A DNA stretch of 64,000 nt from Halocaridina rubra (Eukaryota; Arthropoda; Malacostraca; Decapoda; Atyidae). The notes beneath the pieces were generated by a model. That model did no database searches, had not been told where the DNA came from, and saw only the letters and a list, made by a program, of their open reading frames with translations. Made by a program: the position numbers and the translations under genes. The stretch lies in the NCBI GenBank assembly GCA_037179515.1, contig JAXCGZ010003804.1:1-64000 (forward strand). Direction: 5' to 3'. Below, in pieces: positions 1-11,900 of this stretch (its first letter is position 1; every line of letters begins with the position of its first letter).

Positions 1-129
1 TATGAACCTTAACGATATATTACATTGCAAGTCTCATATTGGGTAAAATTTGAGCAGTGCTGTTTTTTTCTTATGTTCTTTGAATTTATCTGCTACTTTC
101 GTCAGTTTTGATTCTCTCTGCTAAAGCTC

Positions 130-640
130 CTCCTCCTGCTGTTCCTTCTTCTTCAGGTAAAAGTACATTTTGTGTTCCTTATCGTGTATTATTGGTATAA
201 TTTTTATTCAGGCAGCCTTACTTTCGTGTTTCTACTTTTATCTTCTTTTTATGCTTTTCTTTCAGCTGTTTCTCCCATTTATACTTCTCTTCTTCTACTT
301 CCTCTTCATACTGCTTTTATCTGGCATCCTGCTGATTCTACTCTACTTCTTTTATTTCACTTTGCGGTATTTTATTCCCTTCTGCTATTTCTCTCAATTC
401 CTCAATATGTCTTTGCTATTTTTATTCTCCTGTTATTTCTCCAGCTTCGAAAACTTTTCTTTCACTCCCTGTTTGCAATTGTTATCATTTATTTCCCCTT
501 CTCATCCAACCTCTTGCCTCCTATCTAATAAATACTTGTCGATTTGTATTCCGCACTTGTTGAAATTTTTCTCCTGCAGTTCCTCCCTTTGTCTCTTAGC
601 TAAATATATCTGATTCCCTCTCCTCTTTCACACCTGGCTT
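130..640. repeat. Pyrimidine-rich low-complexity tract
   Basis: The plus strand is strongly biased to C and T over about 500 bases (runs of cttctt, tcctc). The open frames here translate to Leu/Phe/Ser-rich strings with no domain, so I do not call genes. It probably lies in an RGM intron upstream of the first visible exon. Confidence 0.6.
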
Positions 641-949
641 TGTCTAGACGGGAACGAGACACGTTTTACTTCCCGAGATAAAAATAAATATACACGATGC
701 AAGTCTATCTGTGTGTGTTTTCCGTTACCATTCGAATATTTGTACATACATACATACATACATATATACATGAGAAGATGTTTCAGTATATAATTACAAT
801 AATTATAATTCACCATAAATTCTCAGATAGGGGGAGGAGGGCGAGGTCTTCGGTAATCAAGTTTCTCCCCCTCCTTAGCTGCCTCCGCTTCCCTTCCCCC
901 ACCCCCACCCCCACCCTTTTTTTTTTAGCTAACAAGAGTGATTTATGAT

Positions 950-1397
950 CGAGAGGAAGAAGCAGAAGAAAAGGACAAAGAAGAAGATTTATGATCTAGA
1001 ACAAGTGGAAAATGAGGAGAAGAAGAAGAAGACGGGGATGAGGAGGAGGAATAAGAAGACAAGGATAAGGAGGAGGAAGATACAGAAGGAATAAGAATAC
1101 AAATGAAGCAAGGAAAAAGAGGAGGATGAACAAGTGGAATAAAAGTAAAGCAGGGCACAATTAGAAAAAAAAGAAACGTAAAATAAAATGATGAGAGAAG
1201 AAATAGGAGGAGACAAAGAAAAACCAGAAGTTAAGGAGAGGAGGGGGGGGGAGAAAAATAATGATACACAAGAAGAGAAACAGGAGGAGGAGAAGTAAGA
1301 AGTCTAAGACGGAGAGGAGAAGATAACAAGGAAGTGTTGGAGAAGAGGAATACAGTGAAAGAGAAAGAGAAAGTGAGAGGAAGAGAAAGATGTTTTT
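950..1397. repeat. Purine-rich (GA/GAA/GGA)n low-complexity tract
   Basis: About 450 bases are almost only A and G on the plus strand (agaagaag, ggaggagg, aagaggaag). Open frames on either strand are compositional artefacts. The opposite strand bias of the tract at 130-640 makes the two partly complementary. Confidence 0.6.
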
Positions 1398-1496
1398 CAC
1401 AACTAATGTTGTGATATCGGAGTGATATATGGGACTCTCTTTTCTAGAATGATTTTGCTGCTTTCATATATTGTTTTTATACGGCTTTAGTCGAGG

Positions 1497-1499
<3 letters not shown>

Positions 1500-1563
<64 letters not shown>
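1500..1563. repeat. (CT)n microsatellite
   Basis: An uninterrupted CT dinucleotide run of about 64 bases, followed by a short (GTAT)n run that abuts the 3' end of a LINE family A fragment. Confidence 0.95.
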
Positions 1564-1566
<3 letters not shown>

Positions 1567-1585
1567 ATGTATGTATGTATGTATG

Positions 1586-1770
1586 TGATTACCTAATTGT
1601 GCTTACCGGAAAGAGCCCAAAGCTCGTATCCTCCCGTCTCCTGCTCGGTTCCATTTTGTACTTAGTGATACTTATCATACCTGTCCTTAACACTATGGAT
1701 TGAGTTAGCATTAACTACCTCCTCGCTTAGCGAATTCCAATTATCAACTACTCTTACACTGAAAAAGTAT
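1586..1770 (-). mobile_element. LINE family A, 3'-end fragment (copy A1)
   Basis: Read on the minus strand this is the last codons and 3' UTR of the CR1-like family A seen in full at 22747-25985. It ends in the family's terminal motif AATTAGGTAATCAC. It is severely 5'-truncated, and both edges touch a (GTAT)n microsatellite. It has point differences from the other copies, so it is an old insertion. Confidence 0.85.
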
Positions 1771-3704
1771 GTATGTATGCACACTATCACCTGTCACTCC
1801 GTCTATCTATCCATATATTCGTATATATATATATATATATATTGATCCATCTTTCTATCCCGATGCTTGTCTCGTTCTATATATCACTGTCCAGAAGCGT
1901 TTAATATTCTGTCCCTATATTAATAGAGGGAACAGATTGGATCCATGGAGGGGCGGATGAGAGAGGACCGTTTTACCCTATTAGCTGTTTGGAGATGAGT
2001 GTGTGAATGGTTACTAGATGCAGGCTCTCTTCATCTATTTAGATCTTGTGAAGAGGGTCCCTTGAGTAACCCCTAAATCATAACCTAACTTAACCTACAA
2101 CTTTCTTATAAAATTCTCTCGCACTCATGTTGACTGCTCTCTAACATGACTAATCCTAGAACACCTTAGGGTTACTTTTCTATGCAAAATCCAACTGTTT
2201 TGACAGTTTTAAGATTTGTTTTCTTCTTCTTCATCTAATCACAGTTTTACGTAGGGTCACATCTATTCTTGAGTAACCTCCTCCACTTATAATTCTTCCT
2301 ATCAAACATATCTATTTTTTTTTTCTCGTAGTTTGCTTTATACACTATCCAGGTTGTTCATATATTGCCTAATTGCATCTCTAACTTGCCTTTTCCTGTG
2401 GAATATAAATGAGACAACTGATTTAAACACAGTAAATAGTACCACTTCATGGGTAAGGAAAAACAGCCTTCCAATGAGGATGACATTTTGAAAGAGATTG
2501 TGATATTTGTTTATCTGTACATTCGTTGTTTTTTAACGTCTGCTTAATATATGTATATATGATGGTAATTTATGTAAAAAAAAAAAATACTCTTGCAGTG
2601 AGGATAAGCTTATGAAAGAGGATTATTTAGAGAGGGTTTACATGGTCATTTACTTAAGGATTTATATGTTCATTCATTGTATGTATCTTCTGTTTAATGA
2701 CTGTATATGTGATGGTACTGTATGTGGAGGCTACGGTAGCACAACGAGTCAGGAGGTGGTTGCGCGAATCCGAGCCCTCCGTGGGACATTAGGAAGATAT
2801 CCAGCCTTATTCCCCCAGCTACGTTTTGTCTGTGTCCACCCCCATTCGATGCGCATATTGATGGTGCTGTACAAATAGAACAATGTTGCAAAGAGGATAG
2901 TATTGAAAAATATATGATATTAGTTAATCTATTCCTTATTTGTAACATCATTTTAATGAATGTAATTGTGATAATAATGTATGAAAAGCAATGTTACTGT
3001 AAGGATTTGTATATCTATTCACTCATTAATTGATAACATTGTGTAATAGATTGTCTTTGTAAGGGCCCATTGAAAAAAAAAATGCAATGAAGCGATTTTA
3101 ATTTAAACGAGGTTCTCATATATATTTTCTCTTCATGTATTACTGATGAGCTAAATATAGTCTTACGTCTGTAATTACACCAAACATGACAAGGGGAAAG
3201 TTGTATTTATGTTTTATTTAAAGTTCCATTTTTGCTTCCTTGCCTTTTTTTCTTACATTCGTATTTGTGGGTTGAACAGATGGGCAATTGTTGCGTCATC
3301 TTATATTTTTGTGCTTCTTTTTAAAAATATATAAGAAAGACAAGACACTAGTTACATTTTTGCACACAGTCTATTTTTCGTGTATCCTTGTTTATCAAAG
3401 TGCGTAATGTATCCATACTTTTAAAGTATTCATTATACAACAATTAACTTAATCATTTTTTTATAGTCCCTCATCCAATCTTTGTCAGCTGTTCTATAAA
3501 GTTTTCGAAATCCTCCAGAAAGCTTACCAATTTCCTAATTCATTATGTTTATTTCTATCATTATACAAACTCTGACTTTATACATTATACAAACTCTATT
3601 ACTTTTTTGTATTTATTTTTAGGGAGAGGAGAATTGCTGAATAATGGTACAACACACTTTAAATTCTTTGTTTTGCTCTACATTCTCTCCTCTCTCTCTC
3701 TCAG
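1771..3704. other. Presumed RGM intron, no gene recognised
   Basis: AT-rich sequence with short (TA)n runs near 1820-1841 and homopolymer A/T runs. A moderately GC-rich patch near 2720-2870 has no clear tRNA boxes or domain. I searched by eye for an exon encoding the upstream part of the RGM von Willebrand D-like domain and found none. Confidence 0.5.
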
Positions 3705-3922
3705 GTCACAGTGATCATCAAAGGACACGATGTGTGTGGTTCAGAGAGAACATACGAAGCTTCGACAGAGGCTCTTCCAAAAGCATTTGTTGATGGTACC
3801 ACTTGGTCCGGAGGATCTGTTCACCATCCTTACATTGAAGTACAGGAGGTTCACCCTGGAGAATATGTCATCATTACAGTCTCATACATCAAAGCCACTG
3901 TAGCTGTCAGGAAAATCAAGAA
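3705..3922 (+). CDS. RGM: RGM exon: end of the vWD-like domain
   Basis: The acceptor is a CT-rich tract ending tctctcag, and the donor is AA|GTAAGA. The 218 nt encode [11 protein letters not shown] through ATVAVRKIK plus two bases of the next Lys codon. The frame continues correctly into the exon at 16974. Confidence 0.88.
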
Positions 3923-5179
3923 GTAAGATTATCATTCATTTGCATACTGCCCTTTGAATGTTCAAAGATTATTCCACCTAACTGCCATCCATGAGGACTT
4001 GGGTGTTCCTTATATGGTAGCCCCTGTCAGCTCAACAGATTCGCTGAATGCAGCATTAGTTGTATGAAGTCTATGATTGTAATGTATCTTCATGAATTCA
4101 AACTCTGATATTGACATAAATATCCCTCCCACAGCAGTTATAAAAAATAAAGAAATTAGAACAAATATTAAAACAAACATTTTAAAACTTTGCAGAAAAA
4201 ATTACTTCCTTGGAGTATCAGGGTGATCATAAGTCCAACAGATACACTGAAGCAGCAAGGCTTCATCATACAAAGAGAGAGTGTATATTAGGAGAAAATG
4301 TCGTCTCATTAAAACCAAGTAAATTCTTATGATACAAAAGCAATGCAAGGATAGAAGTCTATCTCCCCAACCCCAAAGATATTATAGTTATCCCAAGAAT
4401 TCTTCTCGGCTACAAGAGATTAAAGGGTTGAGTACAGACAGGATATGATAAAACCTTGCTTTCTCCATTTTTCTGCTGTACTTACGGCCACCCTGCACGA
4501 TTCCGTTGGTATTATCGTTACTGTTGTATATTTATTATTATTATTATCATTATTATTATTATTATTATTATTATCATTATTAACCTCCCTGAGGGAGGGA
4601 GGTTAAGAATACTTCCTTCATCTTCCCCTGCGTGTCATAAAATTCGACTAAATGGGGCGGACCTTGGGAACTGGGAATCCCCTTGTGGTGTGGACATTAT
4701 TCCACCAAGTGTCATCAATGTGGTATGATTTTCATCCCACTATTTTACACCAATAATTGTGGTGTGATTCTTGTTTTGGTAGCGTGGTTGGTGATAACAG
4801 ATAAGCATCTTATTTTGGTGTGTTTATTTCTAGATTAACAATTAATTCCTAAGAGCTTCAATTCCTACAGTTCCTGTCATGAACGATTCCGGATTCTCAC
4901 TCCCAAGGGGGAGACTGTTAAGCTGTGGACGTGACATCTGCCCCGGAAAAGATTTGACCTCTCACTGACTAGGCTCTCTTGTGCTACTCATTGCGATCGG
5001 TGGGTATCGAGCGCGTCACTGCCACCCGGCACTTGTAGGCATCTCTGAAATGCCTTGTGAGGCTAAGGGCATCTATAATTTCCTTATTACACTCCCCACC
5101 ACCAAACTGAAATATCTCATATTTCAGACTGAATCATAAATACTTCTATGAGAGCCTTACAATTTTCTAACTATCATTA

Positions 5180-5255
<76 letters not shown>

Positions 5256-8200
5256 CATCATCATCATCATTATTAACCTCCCTGAGGGAGGGAGGTTAAG
5301 AATACTTCCTTCACCTGCTTGTCGTAAAATTTGACTAAACGGGGCGGAACTTGGGAACTGGGAATCCCCTTGTGGTGTGGACATTATTCCGCCAAGTGTC
5401 ATCAATGTGTTGTGATTTTCATCCCACTATTTTACACCAAAAATTGTGGTGTGATTCTTGTTTTGGTAGTGTGGTTGGTGATAACAGATAAGCATCTTCT
5501 TTTGGTGTGTTTATTTCTAGATTAACAATTAATTCCTAAAAGCTCCAATTCCTACAGTTCCTGTCATGAACGATTCCGGATTCTCACTCCCAAGGGGGAG
5601 ACTGTTAAGCTGTGGACGTGACATCTGCCCCGGAAAAGATCTGACCTCTCACTGACTAGGCTCTCTTGTGCTGCTCATTGCGATCGGTGGGTATCGAGTA
5701 CATCACTGCCACCCGGCACTTGTAGGCATCTCTGAAATGCCTTGTGAGGCTAAGGGCACCTATAATTTCCTTATTACACTCCCAACCACCAAACTGAAAT
5801 ATCTCATATTTCAGACTGAATCATAAATACATCTATGAGAGCCTTACAATTTTCTAACTATCATTATTTTACAAAAACTGGGCAGAACTATCTAAGAAAC
5901 TGACTTATGAAACTATTACAATCTCATACAATTATCTAAACAGATTACAGTAATATCAAAGTTACTATGCAAAAAACTGACAAAAAAAAATCTGTTCTTT
6001 ATACAGTGTTCCCCCCCTTATCGCGGGGGTTCGGTTCCGGGACCCGATGTACGTGATAGGTAAACTTACCTTATCTGTTATGGTTAACATTTTCCTTTGC
6101 CGCTTAGGCTCACTACAAGAAGCCTCAGAAGATGAAGGATGCTTGGGAGGCATTGCAAAGGTTAAAATATGCGAGTAAAAAAATCACAAGCAAAACATAT
6201 TAATAATAATAAGCACAACATGAACGGCGCACACGAGTGAGGCGAGACAATGGAAGATGGTGGAAGCCTTTGTCCGAAACGCTGATAGCGGTATCGTATT
6301 TTACATGTTGCAATACTGTTAGTATTTATGTTTTTTACTATTTTTTTAGTTTTATTATTCTTAAGCTAAGAAATACGTTTTTTTTATCAATAAAATCATG
6401 AAACTACTGGAAATATAAATATATATGCTAGCTCACGTAGCTGCGACCCCAATACATTGTACGCTGTCGAACGTTGTTTAATAAGCACAACGTGAACGGC
6501 GCACACGTGAGTTAGACTGAACGAGCCTTTGTCCGCTGATAGCGGTATCGTATTTTACATGTTGCAATACTGTTAGTATTTATGTTTTTTACTATTTTTT
6601 ACTGTTTTATTCCTAGGCTAAGAAATACGTTTTTTTATCAATAAAATCATGAAATTACTGGAAATATAAATATATATGCTAGCTCACGTAGCTGCGACCC
6701 CAATACATTGTACGCTATCGAACACTATTTCACATGCTGCAATACTGTGAGTTATACTGTACGTACATATATCATTCAGTTATTAGTACAATGTATATTA
6801 ATTTAAAATTCATTTACTTATTTGATGATTGTACAAAATCTATTGTAGTTATTCATTGTAATTTGGACCAAATATTCCTTTTGTAAAGATTATACTTTTT
6901 AAAAGAGGTGGTCAATCAACGTATCTATCTATCTATCTAAATTTATGTTTTTTACTATTTTTTACTGTTTTATTATTCGTAGGCTGGGAAATACATTTTT
7001 TTTAATCAATTAGATAATGAAATATGTTTTTCAATAAAAAAATGAAAATACTGAGAATTTTTGTTTTTTTTAATATTTTAATATTTTTGCATATACCCAA
7101 AAAATAAAATAATAATTTGCCAAAAAAAAACCATGGTACAGTGAAAGCGCGAACCAAGAAAAGCGATACAGGGGGAGAACACTAATACGCATTGAAATCA
7201 AAATCACAAAATCAAACTTAAGTATTCTCAATTGCAACATATAGCTAGTAAGCATTGGCAAAATGACTTAAGAACAAAGCTAATTAAGCTATTTCATTAA
7301 TCAAACATTTACACAATACATATGGACATGATGTATGAAAGTACTTTTAAAACAGAACATTTGTCATAGTGTGAAAAGTTAAAAGCATTCATAATTACAA
7401 TATGTTATTACTATGCAAGGACAAGCTGATATGAGAATTCAATGAACATAATATAAAACACATTTGTATATGCACTTTCTTCACAAAGATCTGCATACCA
7501 CCTCTCAACTTAAGAACTAAAGGAGGAGTTGATTCTTCTGCAAACTCAATGAACACAAAGATTAAATCATGATTCAAAACAAGGATAATATTTAAGCAGA
7601 GAACAACTTATTATGATATTTGCAAATTGTACAATTTATCAATGACACTTATTCTAATAAACTTACATCTAAGGGAGACTCTGAGGTTTATTCACTTAAA
7701 ATTATCTTAAAGCTAGAAAAAAAATAAAAAAAAATATAAATTTTGTCTTTTCACATCGTGGTCAAAGACGGTGGGAACATGTTCTTTCCCATTTTTTTTC
7801 AATTCTAATACGTGGGGGAACATACTTTGTAATTTAACTAATAAAGGATTTTCCATACCCTTCCTTTCTCTTTTCACTAAAGTTATAACATTTATGGGAT
7901 TCTTTCTTTTCCACTTTTCATTTTTAATTTTTTGGGGGGATTTTCATTTTCCCAGCCCCCCAAGGGTTATCATTGCCTAGGACTTGCCATTTCATTCTTC
8001 AACTTTCCTCTCCTCTGCCTGTCCTCTTCGTTGCAGGCCCAGGTTTGTACACGTACCACAAATCCTCTTCTTATCTGGAGACTGGCAAGACATAAGGGAG
8101 GGCGTCTATGCATCATCCAGCTTAACCGAAACCCCTCCCGCCCAATTTCATGCTACTCTTGAGGTGGCCCTTGAATATAACCATCTCTCACACTCCTGCA

Positions 8201-8903
8201 AATCTACAGCGCCTCTCACTTCAGTAGCTGAAAAATACGCTCACACTGAAGCAGATTCCAAGGACGAAAATTAGAGCCTAATGTCGCTAATACAAATGCA
8301 GAAAGAATACATATGACCTCTGCACACAACTAAAGGCCTTTTGTCTGCATCCGGAGGGTATACTTTGCCTCCCAGCATCTGCAGGCAATTGCAATCTCTC
8401 CCATGAGTAAAAGGGACTGGATTGTGAAAATCAAATTTGAAAATTGCAGGTCAGGGCTGCCTGGAAATAGGGTGGTAATGGAAAGTATGTGTCTTCACCA
8501 TTAGATTATTATTCCAAGATACTTAGGACTTAGCTGGGTAACTGACACATAACATTAGTCTACTATAGATATAAAAAAGAACAGTCATTAAATGCTGAGA
8601 ACAACCACTAAAGAAATACTCTTATTAGCAGTGACTACAGTAACATCAAGCATGAATTCAAGATAAAAGATACAAGTCATTTGGTTACTGCTAATAACAT
8701 TTAGTAAAATAACAATTATGCAAAAGGCCATGGAGTGATAGCAATAATAACAGTTAATATAATAATAACAATACTACTCAGGAATAGCAGTGCATATGCA
8801 ATTGAGACTGGCATTTCGAAGTAAGAATAGAGTCTTACACTCATACTTCACAACGATGCTCTTTCTAATACTGTCTCCTTTGGCTATTCGAATTCCTGCA
8901 GTC

Positions 8904-8990
<87 letters not shown>

Positions 8991-11900
8991 AGCATAAGCA
9001 TCAACCTTCTGGTTGCCCACTTTGTCACTGGGAGCTTTATCTACTTTCTAAAACAGTTACAATATGTGGCAGAAAACTCATATAATAATCAGTTCTACTG
9101 ATGTTTTATCAGTATTTATGCAATAACAGCATACAAAAACTTATCAACTGAAATAAACCTTGGGCACACTTATCATCTAGCAAATTTGCAAAGTAATCTA
9201 AAAAGAATCAATGATCATAATACTCTGTCAACATAGAGAAATAACATTGTTCAGTGTGTAAAGGGTAAAAGGATGAGAGAGAGAGAGAGAGAGAATATAT
9301 TTTTCTTCAAAAAAAGACATATAATTTTTGCTTATAGTGCCCTTTTTTATGACTTGACTTCCTGTCCAACTATACAAAGGGACAGAGCGCAACTGCAATC
9401 ATTTTCTAACGTCTAAAGCAGAATAAAAAAAAAAAAAATAACTTAGTGTACAACTGCAGAAACATCGACGCACAAATCCATTCCTTTCTGTTTAACATTG
9501 CAAAGGATTTTACTGAAATTAGTATACACATCCTTGTTATTTATGACAATCTTTTCTCTTTCTATAAATCAGAGGGTTGAGTCAAAGCACTCACTCACTA
9601 TAAGTCAACATACCTCTGATGAAATTAGAGCAAAATACCACAATCAAATGTGATAATATCTCTACTACTAGCAACAAAATTACGATTATCTTTTCTTAAT
9701 AAACGACCTAAAAGGACTTAAGTATCATTATTTTTACATTTCAAACTCAACATATAAATTCTGAGAATCTCAGTGATCTTACTTAGCTCAATTGCAATTA
9801 TAAATTTCATGACAGTGGTAGTAATTTACAATAATTATCTCTAGATAATCTTTTTCTTTATTTACAATATATCAAAGGGACAAAGATATTAAAGATTGTT
9901 TCAACACAAAAAAAAACTATATAACAAAAACGGGTATCTGAAAAAATATAAAAAGTTTGTCTCTGGGTATGCAATAATAAAAATAAAAAATCATATTTAA
10001 TTTGCAACATTAAAGAATGCATTTTGCTTAAGTTTCATAATCTCTTAAGGAGTTGTACATGAAAAATTGATATATATATATTCTTCTACTATCTCAAATT
10101 TTATTTTTTTTTTAGTTACTATTCAACTGAACTACCTCAGGAGACAGGGGGAGTTATACATTTTTCTCCTTTTCATACTTACAATTGGGTAGGTACTTAT
10201 CTAACTTCTTTTTTACTCTCTTTCCTTTTCCTACCCAAAAATACTGCCCAATATCTGTCTTCTGGCTTTCAACTGGCTAGCTTTTGCGGGGCGTTTTGCA
10301 TGTAGGAGCTGTTCCTTCCCTGTCTCTTCGGTTTGATATTGCAGCAGCACATCACCTCCCATAGAAATACAGTGATATGGCCGGATAAAGACACGGTGGA
10401 GCAGGGGAAGGATCCTCGCAGACTCCTTCTCCATCATGCTTCCCCAACGGACTTTCCTGCGATTCCTACCCACTAGAACAAACCCCCCCATTATACCCCC
10501 AGTCAGTCATACCCATTCGCTGCCTCACTCGCCGCATCACTTCCAAACACTCATCCCCTTTCTCTCTGTGGTGTGGGTGAAGTCTCCAGTCCTAGGTCCC
10601 CATCTCTACTCCCACTAAGCTACGTTAGGGATACACTTAATAAAAAAAAACCCTACCCCAGCACAGCACAAAGTCACTCAATTCTACTTTTCCCCGCCTG
10701 CTTAGCACGAAAATATAAAATCTCATATCTAAATAATATCACAAAATTTTCTTATTCTTCAAAAAGACATGCTGCACACGTATTTTAATATCAATTTCTT
10801 CATCATAACAACTTTAGAAGAACGATCTGTCATTTCTGTATTTTTCTTGCCAAAATATTATACTCTCGAAAAAAGAAAAAAAAACTTGAAAACAGGTGCA
10901 AGGAGTTTCTCACTCGATTTCTTACTCTTTAAGAAATTAATATAAAATTGATTTTACACGTACATTAAACCTTCTCAATTAAAATTATTACATTCGTCTT
11001 CTTAAAAATCACTTAGGCATTGATACAAGTAAATTGAACACCCTTCAAACGCAATTTCGTTATATTATTCAAATAATAATAAAATGAAGTTTATTACTGC
11101 TTATAGCTATTAGTGCAAATTATCCATGTTAGTAGTGGGTACAGAAATTCTACTTTTATTAACTCACTCGGGCCACACCCCTCATAGGCGGGTTGGCTGA
11201 GTCAAAGCATAACTACAAGGTAAAATGGCAGCATCCGCCAATCTCAGTTTCTTTTAATAATGGTCCCATTACTCACTGGATACAGATCACAAGTACTTAG
11301 CTATTTTGAGAAACTGCTTGAAGAACATCATGGCAAAAGGCTATAGAGGAGGGGGTTCTTCTTTCTTCTGGGCACAGGAGGTTCCCGCCAACTTCTCCAT
11401 CTCTCGCGTAATATCGACAACTCACCATCTTCTTGGTTGGATCCGGCAACATATACTTCTGGCAAGGGGCTTTTTCACTCAAAGCCCTGGTCACACTTTG
11501 GCTCGCTGTGACGGTGGCGTACATAAAGGCGCTTGTTGTCCTTTTACTGCTGGGGGCCTTGCTAATAGGGGCGGGGAGAGTGACTGGATCTGGTAATATG
11601 ATACTGAGCTGAGACTTTCTCCTCTCGACGTCGCTCTCTCGCTACTTGTAAGCGTCTAGAAGTTTCTTCATCACTCGAATATTTCTTCCATAGATGCTTT
11701 GTATTCATTCTTCTTTGTTTTTAATTCTTCTTTCTCTTTGTTGAAGTATCGGCGGGGATTGATCCCGAGCTGTTCACCAATGTTCTGGTTTTACATCATG
11801 GACTCCCTTTTCAACCAAGGGCTAGGACGGTTGCCTTCTTGCGAAGGACTTGTTTTGGCAGATGTAATCATTACCCTGAGTGCATGCCCTTGCTAACCTC

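Noticed and set aside
2720..2870. A possible tRNA-derived SINE
   Set aside because: A B-box-like GCGCGAATCCGAG is present, but no convincing A box, second copy or target duplication was seen.
3924..3926. TAA read as the end of the RGM protein
   Set aside because: It overlaps a GTAAGA splice donor. Skipping it restores the family order VRKIKKYLTV with the exon at 16974.
7984..8274. A 96-residue open frame in the RGM intron
   Set aside because: No recognisable domain, no splice sites in phase, and local low-complexity sequence upstream.
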